A DNA stretch of 64,000 nucleotides from G963665595 sp963665595 (GTDB lineage: Bacteria > Actinomycetota > Coriobacteriia > Coriobacteriales > CADBOM01): positions 434,001 to 498,000 of the forward strand of contig CAXXJK010000004.1 of assembly GCA_963665595.2 (NCBI GenBank), written 5' to 3'. Below are positions 1 through 8,507 of the stretch, in pieces. The translations under genes were made by a program, and so were the position numbers. The notes under the pieces were generated by a model, which saw only the letters and a list, made by a program, of their open reading frames with translations, did no database searches and had not been told where the DNA came from. The number at the start of each line of letters is the position of its first letter. Position 1 is the stretch's first letter.

Positions 1-317
1 TCGAATACGGTGATCATATCGCGCTCTGGCCCCATAACCCAGACAGGCAACTTATCCGTAAGACGAAACGCGCTACGAGAGTAGCGGTCCGTCAATACCG
101 TTTTAAGAACTCGCTCAGAATCGCCGTTATCGTATACGTAGGCAGTGTCGAAATATGAGAATCCTGACGACAGATAATAGTCGACCAGCTGTGTTATCAA
201 AGATACGTCGTATTCATCGCTTCCATCAGGATTTTTGGGCAATCTCATGAATCCAAAACCCAATTCCGGTTGTACGGTAGTAGCTTCCGGCCGTACGGTA
301 GTATCCCGTTTCTCCAT
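1..317 (-). CDS. Aldo/keto reductase, N-terminal part (cut by window edge)
   Basis: Reading the minus strand from an ATG at 317, preceded by GGGGAG seven bases upstream, gives an open frame of 105 codons running off the window. The peptide contains LGFGFMRLP and later SGFSYFDTAYVYDNGDSE, the start of the (beta/alpha)8 barrel of aldo/keto reductases, including the conserved FDTAxxYxxG segment with the catalytic-region Asp and Tyr. It would be an NAD(P)H-dependent oxidoreductase; many anaerobe relatives carry a C-terminal ferredoxin domain, which cannot be checked here. The first residues contain an imperfect tandem repeat (TTVRPEA / TTVQPE), seen in DNA as two near-identical stretches around 266-305. 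Function beyond the family is unknown. Confidence in the family is high. Confidence 0.85.
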   Translation of the reverse strand, partial: MEKRDTTVRPEATTVQPELGFGFMRLPKNPDGSDEYDVSLITQLVDYYLSSGFSYFDTAYVYDNGDSERVLKTVLTDRYSRSAFRLTDKLPVWVMGPERDMITVF

Positions 318-467
318 GTATGATCTCCCCCTCATTGATAGTATGCGAATGCATATCTGCCCTGCAGTATTCAAATGTCTAAATAAACCTCCCGCAGGAA
401 CAATAATTCATCAGTTTTTGATCATACGCTAGTATTGGCGCGGATTAAAGATATCTGCCCTCTCTCG

Positions 468-481
468 ATACCGTACGATAT
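468..481. promoter_or_regulatory. Imperfect CGTACG-centred palindrome
   Basis: ATACCGTACGATAT differs by one base from a perfect palindrome and shares its core with the perfect 20-bp palindrome at 2400-2419. It lies in the 367-bp gap between the aldo/keto reductase and the fic gene, which otherwise shows no convincing gene. It could be an operator of a toxin-antitoxin-type regulator. This is inference from similarity only. Confidence 0.3.
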
Positions 482-630
482 GATTCGCGCAGTTGAGACA
501 GCGATTGCCGCAATCCACTTGTGTCATAAATCGCTTAATGATAGATAAAATGAGGAGTTGCAGTCCTAAATTTGACTATATTAGTGAAATTGCAGATGGA
601 ACCCTGTCAACACAAATGGAAACCTTGCAT

Positions 631-660
631 ATAGAACTTCTTTATTCTATGTTGTATAAT
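631..660 (+). promoter_or_regulatory. Putative fic promoter with inverted repeat
   Basis: An inverted repeat ATAGAA-N8-TTCTAT (631-650) sits directly before TATAAT (655-660), 25 bp ahead of the fic start. The -10 element is good, but no clear -35 is found at normal spacing. The inverted repeat could bind a regulator, perhaps through the winged-helix C-terminus of the Fic protein itself. Weak evidence. Confidence 0.3.
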
Positions 661-684
661 AACTTGGAATAAGGAGGGTCTCAT

Positions 685-1959
685 ATGGGTACTTTACACC
701 AACAGTTTTGGACAAGCGAAGGTCGCGGGCAAACGCGACGCGAGAGAAAGAGCGGACCATATAAATACTATCTCCCCACTCCATTGGCCGAGCTTGACAT
801 CGCCCTCGAGCCCGATGTTGTTGGAGATGTTACGCGCGCAGAGTTGTCCATCCAAAAACTCAACGCCGAATCGACTGCTCTCCATAGTTCAGAGGGAATC
901 GCTCGGCTGCTACTAAGAGCTGAAGCCGTATCATCATCCCATATCGAAGGTCTAAGCATCGGAACAAGACGGCTGTTGAAGGCCGAGGCAAACCTTACTG
1001 GCGCACGCTACCAACATGACGAAGCCGCTGCCGAGGTGGTAGGAAACATCCATGCCATGCAAGATGCGTTGGCGGCGGCCGAACAAGAAGACTTCATATC
1101 AACGAACACTATCTTGGGCATCCACCGGGCGCTGTGCACTTCCACGCACATCGAACAATTCGGCGGCGTTGTCCGCGACCGACAGAACTGGGTAGGTGGC
1201 AATTCATACAACCCGCTGGAAGCCGAGTATGTCCCACCAGCGCCCGAGCACGTCATGGATCTGCTAGACGATGTGGCTACATACTGCAATGATGCCCTCG
1301 TCTCCCCGGTCCTGCAGGCGGCGCTGGCGCATGCGCAGTTCGAAAGCATCCATCCCTTCATTGACGGGAACGGCCGTACCGGACGCGCACTTATACATCT
1401 GATCCTGCGTCGGCGAGGATTGACCCCCAACCTGATACCACCAATTTCGCTGGTCTTGGCCACTCATGCGAAGTCGTACGTAAAGGGCCTCGTCGAATTC
1501 AGATCACTTGATTTTGAACCTACCGCCGCCAAAGACGGCATCAATGAATGGGTATCGTTTTTTGCTGGCGCCTGCACAACCGCGTGCGAAGAGGCTGAAA
1601 AATTTGAAAGCCAGGCTACAAAACTTCAGGCTGAGTGGCGAGAGCATCTTGGTAGTGTGCGCACAAACTCAACCTTGGACCTGTTGCTGCACGAGCTCGT
1701 GGGCATACCGTTGTTCTCTGTCAAAACAGTCTCGGCTATCACAGGCCGTACACCAACTGCAGTGATGTCAGCTATCGAGCGTTGCATAGAAGCGGGAGTG
1801 GTCGTACAGACCACAGCCCAGAAGAGAAACCGCAACTTCGAGGTACCCGCTGTTATCAACGAATTCAATATCTTCGAGCGCCGTCTTGCAAGCCCTACTG
1901 GCAACACGCAGACTGCCAAACCGGTTCGTGCAGTACCCGACAATCTTACGAAAAAGTAA
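685..1959 (+). CDS. Fic family protein (class II, with C-terminal winged helix)
   Basis: Fic proteins usually transfer AMP from ATP to a hydroxyl of a target protein. The 424-residue product has the full core motif HPFIDGNGRTGR at about 223-234, with catalytic His225-region and phosphate-binding loop intact. An N-terminal inhibitory helix motif SSSHIEG lies at about 83-89, whose Glu normally blocks the ATP gamma-phosphate site (class II Fic). The last 100 residues look like a winged-helix DNA-binding region, common in this subfamily. The start is set by AAGGAGGG seven bases upstream of the ATG. It stands alone with no separate antitoxin nearby, consistent with self-inhibition. Likely autoregulated, but this is not shown. 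Confidence 0.9.
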   Translation: MGTLHQQFWTSEGRGQTRRERKSGPYKYYLPTPLAELDIALEPDVVGDVTRAELSIQKLNAESTALHSSEGIARLLLRAEAVSSSHIEGLSIGTRRLLKAEANLTGARYQHDEAAAEVVGNIHAMQDALAAAEQEDFISTNTILGIHRALCTSTHIEQFGGVVRDRQNWVGGNSYNPLEAEYVPPAPEHVMDLLDDVATYCNDALVSPVLQAALAHAQFESIHPFIDGNGRTGRALIHLILRRRGLTPNLIPPISLVLATHAKSYVKGLVEFRSLDFEPTAAKDGINEWVSFFAGACTTACEEAEKFESQATKLQAEWREHLGSVRTNSTLDLLLHELVGIPLFSVKTVSAITGRTPTAVMSAIERCIEAGVVVQTTAQKRNRNFEVPAVINEFNIFERRLASPTGNTQTAKPVRAVPDNLTKK

Positions 1960-2082
1960 AGTGGTAAGTAATCAAGGTTTACACTCAAGCCCGCAGCCTT
2001 ATTATCCCCATTAGAGGACCCACCTAAGTCGTGGGCTAACGCTTGAAGTTTTAATAGTGCGTTAAGCGATTGTTTTCAGGCT

Positions 2083-2367
2083 TCACTATTCAGATATGCC
2101 GCAGAAGAGATATTGAGTTCCCAAGCAATAAACGCAAGGGCATCTTCTTCTGGTAACAAACCTTCAAAGTACGGTCTCATTGCACGAGCATCATAGAACT
2201 CGTGCCGCAATGGCAGCGACAACGAAAGGGGCTGTCCTGTTTTTTTGATCCAGGAATCCGCATAGGTAAACTGTTCGCCCGAACCAGCAATTGTCTCTAT
2301 AGTTCCTACGAGAATCAGCAGCAGTTGTGAGCTTGGCAGGTGCCTCTTTCACCTGAGCCACAGCCAT
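2083..2367 (-). pseudogene. HipA N-terminal fragment, frameshifted
   Basis: An ATG at 2367 with an upstream AAGGA opens a frame reading MAVAQVKEAPAKLTTAADS. A +1 shift into the next frame then gives LVGTIETIAG, QPLSLSLPLRHEFYDA and MRPYFEGLLPEEDA before a stop near 2083. The LSLSLPL and PYFEGLLPE segments are hallmarks of the N-terminal subdomain of HipA-type Ser/Thr kinases. The kinase core is absent, so this is a truncated and frameshifted relic. The intact-looking hipBA locus of the window is at 21.6-25.6 kb. No cognate hipB is seen here. Confidence 0.7.
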
Positions 2368-2399
2368 GATCCGATCCTTTCCAACAGGAAAATACTTTG

Positions 2400-2419
2400 T
2401 TTATATCGTACGATATAAA
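2400..2419. promoter_or_regulatory. Perfect 20-bp palindrome, probable operator
   Basis: TTTATATCGTACGATATAAA is a perfect palindrome 33 bp upstream of the hipA relic start on the minus strand. Operators of this shape are typical of autoregulated toxin-antitoxin operons. The repressor that would bind it is not encoded next to it, suggesting a deleted antitoxin gene. A one-mismatch version of its core lies at 468-481. Confidence 0.55.
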
Positions 2420-2476
2420 TTTATTGATATTTGAAGCGAGGAACGTCTTCCTCTCTTCATGTGATTTAGATCTCGC

Positions 2477-2959
2477 CTACAGGTAACTCAACACACCTAA
2501 GACAAACAGAACAATGAATATGAAAAGATCTGAAACAAACGCGAACGTCTCGTCCCTGCTCTCCCTTTTCCTGAAAAGATGCATAAAACCCGCAAGACCA
2601 AAGAACGTTCCTCCCGCAATTGCAGCGGCCGCTCTCAGCTCTGGAAAGAAGAATGAGAGGATACCCATAATGCCGAAACATATATTGGCAAACCCGAGTT
2701 CCCTGACAATCGCAAAAGCGTTCTCGTCATCAAGATTGAAGAGGGTCTTCGCCGTAAACGATGGGGAAATAGCCTGTTTCAGGCCAGCAGAAAACAGACG
2801 TAGCCCTACGCCAGAAAAGACGTACCACTTAAACAGTGCGAGGAAAATATTCTCCTCTGAGCAAAACAAATTCACTTCGATAACCGCACCAACAATTGGT
2901 ACGACAAGAAAGAACAGCACAATAGAAGCTTCGTATAATCCAATTCTTTTTGTTATCAT
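2477..2959 (-). CDS. Small four-helix membrane protein (DUF6790-like)
   Basis: About 160 residues with four hydrophobic segments: after a short MITKRIGLYE head, near 10-30, 45-60, 85-115 and 130-160. The stretch RELGFANICFGIMGI followed by a Gly/Ala-rich helix and an H in GFMHLF resembles small integral membrane proteins of the DUF6790 type; function unknown. A longer frame starts at 3031, but its first 24 residues are encoded by a 47-bp repeat also found at 5667-5713, so the internal Met (2959) is preferred. No operon partner: the neighbours are a hipA relic and a LysR gene. Confidence 0.6.
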   Translation of the reverse strand: MITKRIGLYEASIVLFFLVVPIVGAVIEVNLFCSEENIFLALFKWYVFSGVGLRLFSAGLKQAISPSFTAKTLFNLDDENAFAIVRELGFANICFGIMGILSFFFPELRAAAAIAGGTFFGLAGFMHLFRKRESRDETFAFVSDLFIFIVLFVLGVLSYL

Positions 2960-2981
2960 ACCGGTCCATGCCTTTGAAGTC

Positions 2982-3028
2982 GTATTCTGGTTAACTACTA
3001 TAGTATGTTGAAAATTTCCGCTTTGCTG
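2982..3028. repeat. 47-bp direct repeat, copy 1
   Basis: Matches 5667-5713 at 43 of 47 positions in the same orientation. It contains a TACTATAGTA palindrome. The two copies bracket the LysR and first DUF4143 ATPase genes. Confidence 0.7.
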
Positions 3029-3072
3029 CAAATTTTATATAGATCGACACCACTCTAGCTCTTTTCCCTCAC

Positions 3073-4026
3073 CTATCTCTTTGGATCTTCTCCTGATAAT
3101 GAATGAGCACGGAGCATCGGGTGTTCGGCGACCCACTCCTTTGCAAGAGCGATAAACACCTGCTCATCATGTGATACCTTGCTATTCAGCCGACGATTGT
3201 AATAGAGGTTATTCTGGCTGGAACAACCTTCTACACAATACAGGGCAAGACGCTCGTCTACCCAGGAGAAGACGAAGGTGTTAGGCGCCAGCGAAACTCC
3301 CAGCCCCCGCCTGATCATTTCGAATGTCATCTCATTGCTGCAGCTATGTAGTATTACGCGCAGCTTTACTTCTGCCGCATCCATCATGTTGCGAATAATC
3401 CAATTGTGTTTGAGTTGCCGCGGAGGCATGATAAAGGGAAGATCAGCTATGGCCTGCAAGCTGATGACGGGGTACATCTCCCCTTCATCTCGTGCGGGAA
3501 TATGCCACGATGCAGGAGCGATAAACAGCATGCGCTCCTCGCATATTGGCTCGCCGCTAAACAGCGTAGATTCAGGCCTCACCGGGGTAAACACCGCACA
3601 GTCTATCCCTGACATCGATAGCAGGTGGTTGTGGCTCTCTGGCATACCCGCCTCATACATGAAAACGACGCAGCCCTGAACTCTCTGATAAAACCGCTCA
3701 AGGATATCGGGCAAGAGGCTATTTGCACGGGGCAGCGAAGTGCCAATCTGCAACCGCCGTGTTGCCTTGTTGGCTATGGCCTGTATCTCTCTATTCATAC
3801 AGTCTTCTGCATCTATCGTCTTGTATGCCCATTCAAGGTACACCTGACCAGCCTGAGTAAGCGCCAGCGGCGCAGTCTTGCGGTCAAACAAGACGGTGCC
3901 CAAGTGAGATTCCAGCTGCTTAAGCCGTTGAGACAGAGCAGGCTGCGAAAGATGCATACGCCGTGCCGCCTCACTGATGGAGCCAGTCTCTGCCACCGCA
4001 ACAACATAGCGCGCGTTATCATCCAC
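3073..4026 (-). CDS. LysR-family transcriptional regulator
   Basis: 317 residues, the normal LysR length. The N-terminal winged helix-turn-helix reads GSISEAARRMHLSQPALSQ (about 15-33), followed by the linker helix and a periplasmic-binding-like effector domain from about 90. The start is GTG at 4026, preceded by GAGAGGT. A LysR-box-like dyad lies 50 bp upstream at 4073-4087. Target genes are not obvious; the gene is flanked by a DUF4143 ATPase and a membrane protein. A near-identical copy lacking the DNA-binding domain lies at 12217-12894. Confidence 0.9.
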   Translation of the reverse strand: MDDNARYVVAVAETGSISEAARRMHLSQPALSQRLKQLESHLGTVLFDRKTAPLALTQAGQVYLEWAYKTIDAEDCMNREIQAIANKATRRLQIGTSLPRANSLLPDILERFYQRVQGCVVFMYEAGMPESHNHLLSMSGIDCAVFTPVRPESTLFSGEPICEERMLFIAPASWHIPARDEGEMYPVISLQAIADLPFIMPPRQLKHNWIIRNMMDAAEVKLRVILHSCSNEMTFEMIRRGLGVSLAPNTFVFSWVDERLALYCVEGCSSQNNLYYNRRLNSKVSHDEQVFIALAKEWVAEHPMLRAHSLSGEDPKR

Positions 4027-4139
4027 GATTTACCTCTCGATAAGCTACACGAATCAACTACTCCATGTAACCATAACTTGTAGTTATAGGGGAGATAAGA
4101 AATCCGTATTTTACATTATCCTCAAACATGATTATTCTT
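3093..4139. repeat. Segmental duplication, full-length copy
   Basis: Nearly identical to 12270-12976 in the same orientation, including the LysR promoter region. The second copy lacks 340 bp (3690-4029 here). The deletion endpoints carry the same GAT trinucleotide (3687-3689 and 4027-4029), as expected for a short-homology deletion. Confidence 0.9.
4073..4087. promoter_or_regulatory. LysR-type binding box (T-N11-A dyad)
   Basis: ATAACTTGTAGTTAT is a perfect 6+6 inverted repeat with a 3-bp centre and fits the T-N11-A rule for LysR regulators. It sits about 47 bp upstream of the LysR start, consistent with autoregulation. It is preserved in the duplicate at 12910-12924. Confidence 0.55.
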
Positions 4140-4149
4140 GCACCTTGTC

Positions 4150-5421
4150 CTAAACTGCCCACACAGGAAATGCCCATGCGCTCGAATTTACAGGAAACGT
4201 GTCACCGGCCATGCAGAGGATGCATCCCATGCCTATCTCACGCTTAAATACCAGCAGCTCCTCAGGAATCTCATCTGAGGCCACCGGATCGAGAACCCCA
4301 AAATTGCGCACATCCTTCTTTCCCGGAGACGCAGTCTTCTTCACCTCTATCGGATAAAGCACTCCGTCCTGTTCCATGAGAATGTCAATTTCCTTTTTGT
4401 CGTTAGTCCTGAAAAAATGTAGTGGTGGATGTTTACCTGCATTGAGAAAACTCTTATAGATCTCCCCAAATGCAAACGTTTCGAATATCTGGCCGTTCAT
4501 CGCTCCAAGCTCTAAAGTCTCAGAATTGCTCCATCCTGCCAGGTATGCCGCCAAACCTGTATCTAAAAAATGCATAACCGGCTGTTTGTTTAGCCTCTTC
4601 AATAAGTTATTGGCATAGGGCTCGACCACCTTGACCAAGTACGAGCTCACTAATAGTGAGAGCCAGGTCTTCGCGGTCTTCTGATCGATATCGGCAAGTC
4701 GGGCAAGCTCGGCGTAGATCACCGGCTTGGCGGTAAGTGCCGCACACGCCGCCATAAACCGTCGGAACTTGAACTCGTCACCTACCTGAGCAAGGTCTCT
4801 AATATCACGCATTATATAAGTGTCCAAATATGACTCAAATCCACCCGCGCGCAAGTCTTCAGGCAACGAGCGAATACCCGGAAAAGACCCTTTATGTATT
4901 CGCTCATATGCCTCGGATACGCCAAAAGACTGGGCGGCCGCAGCCCGACGTACAAAGTAATCGGCATCAGGCTGATACGGCTCCGAAGCCATACCGGATA
5001 TCTCAGAGTTCGAAAGCCCGAGCATCTCGACCACGCCCACGCGACCGGCTAAAGACTCGGGCACCTCCTTCATCAGATGGAACGGTTGGGAGCCGGTGAG
5101 CCAGTACAGACCCTTCGCGTCGCTTTCATCGACAGCGATCTTTATATAAGGAAGAAGCTCTGGCGCCTTTTGTATTTCGTCGATTAGCACAGGCGGGCGA
5201 TAACGCTGGAGGAAGAGTGCGGGGTTGTTCTTCGCCGTCTGCAGCACGGCGGTATTATCAAGCGTCACATACGCACGTTTTGTACCATGCTTACCATCTT
5301 CTTCCATCAGATACTTGAGCATGGTCGTCTTGCCCACCTGACGGGGTCCGGTTATCATGACGACTTTGAAGTTTTTTGAATACCGCCTCACCAAAGGTTC
5401 AAGAACACGGTTGATGTACAT
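4150..5421 (-). CDS. DUF4143-type AAA ATPase
   Basis: ATPase of the AAA_14/DUF4143 group, whose cellular role is unknown. The N-terminus has a Walker A GPRQVGKTT (about 24-32) and Walker B VLIDEIQ (about 79-85), followed by the sensor-like LTGSQPF. The C-terminal third has EIDILMEQDGVLYPIEVK, a PD-(D/E)xK nuclease-like fold signature. About 423 residues, typical length. The start at 5421 follows GAGGT by six bases; a longer TTG start 21 bp upstream has no ribosome site. It is the first of three divergent members in the window (others at 10929 and 19774) and lacks the triple repeats found upstream of those two. Confidence 0.88.
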   Translation of the reverse strand: MYINRVLEPLVRRYSKNFKVVMITGPRQVGKTTMLKYLMEEDGKHGTKRAYVTLDNTAVLQTAKNNPALFLQRYRPPVLIDEIQKAPELLPYIKIAVDESDAKGLYWLTGSQPFHLMKEVPESLAGRVGVVEMLGLSNSEISGMASEPYQPDADYFVRRAAAAQSFGVSEAYERIHKGSFPGIRSLPEDLRAGGFESYLDTYIMRDIRDLAQVGDEFKFRRFMAACAALTAKPVIYAELARLADIDQKTAKTWLSLLVSSYLVKVVEPYANNLLKRLNKQPVMHFLDTGLAAYLAGWSNSETLELGAMNGQIFETFAFGEIYKSFLNAGKHPPLHFFRTNDKKEIDILMEQDGVLYPIEVKKTASPGKKDVRNFGVLDPVASDEIPEELLVFKREIGMGCILCMAGDTFPVNSSAWAFPVWAV

Positions 5422-5666
5422 GATTACCTCAAATCTTCTCAAAACTGGATTGCTTTACCATATTTGAGAGAATTCTATTATAGATTCTTAAAGTTCGCCT
5501 CTGTGATCTCTTGTGATGTTCATCTTCGACTTCGTGGTTTATCTTCTTGGAGTGGAGCTATCCTGCCACAAGACGCTTGACGAGCAAGTCGATACTGCCT
5601 CAGATTCAACAGCTGAAGAACAGTGGCAGATAAATACGCCGGACATATCTCGCCACCAAGGTAAGA

Positions 5667-5713
5667 GTATTCTGGTTAACTATTATAGTACGTTGAGAAT
5701 TTCCGCCTTGCTG
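5667..5713. repeat. 47-bp direct repeat, copy 2
   Basis: Second copy of the repeat at 2982-3028. It lies in the gap 5422-5727 between the ATPase start and the LuxR gene end; I see no other feature there. Confidence 0.7.
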
Positions 5714-5727
5714 ATAAGACGAGAATA

Positions 5728-6975
5728 CTATTCCGTCTTTGCCCGAACAAATTCATCATGCGTTTGCTCAATCTCGTCAAGCAATTCTTGCTGAGAATTA
5801 ACACCCGTCTTCCGATAGATATGCGATATATGGGTTCGCACCGTATTTTCTGACAAAAAAAGATCACGAGCAAGATAGGGCGCTGTTCTCCCTTTAGCCA
5901 GAAGAAGCAACACTTCATTTTCTCTTTTCGTGAGAGCATAGTGTTCACCAACTATCTTGCATGCGGACTCAAAGCCATATTCAGGCTCAGTCGAAAGTGC
6001 TTCATCGGTATCGTGACGACTTTTGACAATCGACATACCACTTAACACAATAAGAATCAAAAAGGCCACAATGATAGCTATCGTACCAATCCAGATATAG
6101 TCTTGCCAAGGAAAGGATCGGGTAAGACAAAGGCCGATTGCCCACCCCATCTTATGAGCAAAAAACCCAACCGTTATCGTATATACGACATTAAATTTTG
6201 TGTAGACAAACGGCGCTAGCCAGATCAAAAAAAGAATCAATCCATACGCAAGATCAAACAGAAGAACAGAAATCGAGATACCCGGCCCTTCAAATATAGT
6301 GCCGATGTAGAGCGATCCGAGGGTGATGGGCAAAACGATAGTCTGACAAAGAAAGAACAGTGAACGTACCTTTAAGTACTTCTGCGCGATCGTGAAAAAA
6401 GCAGCAGCTGAAATCAAGCCCAAGCCCGAACAAACCTGTATCAAGATAGAAGCGGTGGCACCATCTTGCTGACCTTGCCACCGTGAGTAGACACCCATGA
6501 TCACCAGACTCACAAGAAAGATCATCCACATACACTGTTTAAAACTATGCAGTTCTTTTGCACTCACGCCGTCTTTACTTTCCCGTAAGCCGCTACCTGC
6601 ATCAAAAACAAAATTGCGGCAGACCAGCTTGTCGTCCCTATTCGCAATCGAACTATAGAGAAGCACTGAAGCCACCAGACAGAAAACAGAGACAACCCAT
6701 CGTGCGACTACAACATCGAAGAAGACCAAAAGTATCTGGATACCACCGGCAACAAAAACGCCATAGATAAAACCGAGCAGAATTTTCTGCTTATCGAACG
6801 TATAAAGATACTGCGAGACCACCAAAAGAAGGAAGAGCGATATCTCCATACCAAGATAAGAAGTAAACACCACCCACTCCGGAAAAACAAATCCCAAAGA
6901 TCCAAGCACATGGACGGTCATTCCCATTGTCTGAAAAAGAGCCAAGCCGATGATGAGCGTCTTGCGCCGATACAA
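5728..6975 (-). CDS. Membrane-bound LuxR-family transcriptional regulator
   Basis: 415 residues: roughly ten to twelve hydrophobic segments in the first 320, then a cytoplasmic LuxR (GerE) helix-turn-helix at the C-terminus. The DNA-binding region reads LTKRENEVLLLLAKG then SENTVRTHISHIYRKTG (about 350-392). This architecture is very common in Eggerthellaceae next to reductase genes and is thought to sense small molecules through the membrane domain. It is divergent from the flavoprotein at 7136, its probable target. The start is a TTG at 6975 with a poor ribosome site, so the N-terminus is uncertain. Confidence 0.88.
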   Translation of the reverse strand: MYRRKTLIIGLALFQTMGMTVHVLGSLGFVFPEWVVFTSYLGMEISLFLLLVVSQYLYTFDKQKILLGFIYGVFVAGGIQILLVFFDVVVARWVVSVFCLVASVLLYSSIANRDDKLVCRNFVFDAGSGLRESKDGVSAKELHSFKQCMWMIFLVSLVIMGVYSRWQGQQDGATASILIQVCSGLGLISAAAFFTIAQKYLKVRSLFFLCQTIVLPITLGSLYIGTIFEGPGISISVLLFDLAYGLILFLIWLAPFVYTKFNVVYTITVGFFAHKMGWAIGLCLTRSFPWQDYIWIGTIAIIVAFLILIVLSGMSIVKSRHDTDEALSTEPEYGFESACKIVGEHYALTKRENEVLLLLAKGRTAPYLARDLFLSENTVRTHISHIYRKTGVNSQQELLDEIEQTHDEFVRAKTE

Positions 6976-7135
6976 TATTCTTAAAAATCATCGGCGCATG
7001 AGTATACAGGGTACTCCCAGAATGCAATATCGCACTCTCATGATGATATCAAGTTTTCCCTGATCAAACTATGATTTTTCCTGCTTGATGACGTTTTGAG
7101 TCTCTTCTCAGATACATCAAACACAATTTGAAAAG

Positions 7136-8506
7136 ATGGAATGCAAGGAGGAATCGTGTCAGAAAACAAAGAAGTTGAGAGCAACAGGGGGGGTAACAAG
7201 AAGGAGCTTTTTGACTAAATCGGGATTGGTAGCGGTCTCACTAGCAGGCTTGAGCCTCACGGGCTGCTCATCGCCTTCGGCGAAAGCACAAAATACCGAT
7301 GGCGAACCGCGCAAGAAAAAGAATGCCGACCGTTCGTTCGAAACCGATGTTTTGGTTGTCGGGCTCGGAGCATCCGGACTTTTGGCAGCATACGGTGCCG
7401 CGGCAAAGGGAGCAAAGGTTATCGGTATTGATAGCGTGGGATCAATGTCGGGAGTAACCAACGTGAGAACGTCTGGGGCTTGGGCCGTCGGCTCCACGCT
7501 TGAGAAAGAAGGCCCCCATGGGTACACCATAAAAGAAGCAATGGACTATATCAACGACAAAACAAATTATCAATCCAACCAGAAGGCACTGCGATCGATA
7601 CTCGGAGCCTCGGGTCGCGCAATCGATGCCTTGACTGCCGCTGGTATGCAATGGCGCACAGATTTTGACCTTCCTGCTGAGGATGCTAACTTCGCAGCGC
7701 GCGGCATCCATTGGTACAACCTAAAGGGCGATGAAAGAGCTGCCGTTTTCAAGAATCTCGTCGAAACAGTTGGCGTGAACTGCATGTTTGACACCACCGC
7801 CGAGAGCGCGATTCTTGAGAATGGGAAGCTCGTCGGCATTCAATGTTCATCAGGCAATGAGGTAATAGACATTCTGGCACAGGCAATCGTAATGGCCACA
7901 GGCGGCTTTTTGGGCAGCCCAGATATGGTGGCAAAATACTTTGCCGGCGGCAGCATCGTCGCCATGGGTAACACGGTCTGCAAGGGCACAGGTATCAACC
8001 TGTCCATTGAGTCAGGTGCACAAGTTGGCAAGTGTTTCAGTATCTCCGCAAACGAATATGGCGGGTCAAACGATAAAGCTTCTCCCCGATTCGCCTTCCG
8101 CCCAGATAGCGGGACGAACGACGCGCTACGCCTCCCCGCTTTTGGTGGGCTTCTTGTTGATGCCGAAGGGGAACGCTTCATAAATGAAGGATTCGTATGT
8201 GAGCGTGCTATGTTTGCGGGAGATTCATTCATCCGCGAAAAATATTGTTATGCCGTTGCTGATCAGTCCTTAATCAACCGATTATCCAGCGAGCCTGTCT
8301 CCAATTTTTATGGTGATGGACGCATGAAGAGCATGTTTGAAGGTGTTGTCTTATCCCATCTCGAAAGTCAGTTTGATGTAGCCATCAAAGAAGGATGGGC
8401 CTTCAAGGCAAACAGCATTGACGAACTCGCCACTCGCTTCGGACAGACAAAGCTTGCCGACACCATAAGCCAGTACAACAAGTATTGCGTCCAAAAAAAT
8501 GATGAG
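7136..8506 (+). pseudogene. Fumarate-reductase-type FAD flavoprotein, 5' part (split by IS30-like element)
   Basis: Encodes a Tat-exported flavoprotein of the fumarate reductase/succinate dehydrogenase FAD family. The Tat motif TRRSFLTKSG is followed by a hydrophobic helix and a lipobox-like LTGCSS. The FAD-binding Rossmann motif is VLVVGLGASGLLAAYGAAAKG (with the usual GxGxxG), and MATGGFLG is also present. The frame is cut after KNDE by an inserted element; the missing C-terminus resumes at 9372. Joining gives a 548-residue protein, normal for the family. Near the start, a strong AAGGAGGAATC site precedes GTG 7156, whose frame (MSENKEVESNRGG) joins the Tat frame only if one G is removed from the G7 tract at 7187-7193. 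Electron donor and acceptor are unknown. Confidence 0.85.
7187..7193 (+). other. G7 homopolymer at a frameshift near the flavoprotein start
   Basis: Seven consecutive Gs separate the well-placed GTG start at 7156 from the Tat motif, which is in another frame. Six Gs would fuse them. This may be a phase-variable tract, a decay mutation or a sequencing error. Confidence 0.6.
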
Positions 8507-8507
8507 C
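8494..8507. repeat. 14-bp flanking repeat of IS30-like element, left copy
   Basis: AAAAAATGATGAGC here is repeated exactly at 9359-9372, on the other side of the inserted element. Excising one copy plus the element restores the flavoprotein reading frame. Confidence 0.85.
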
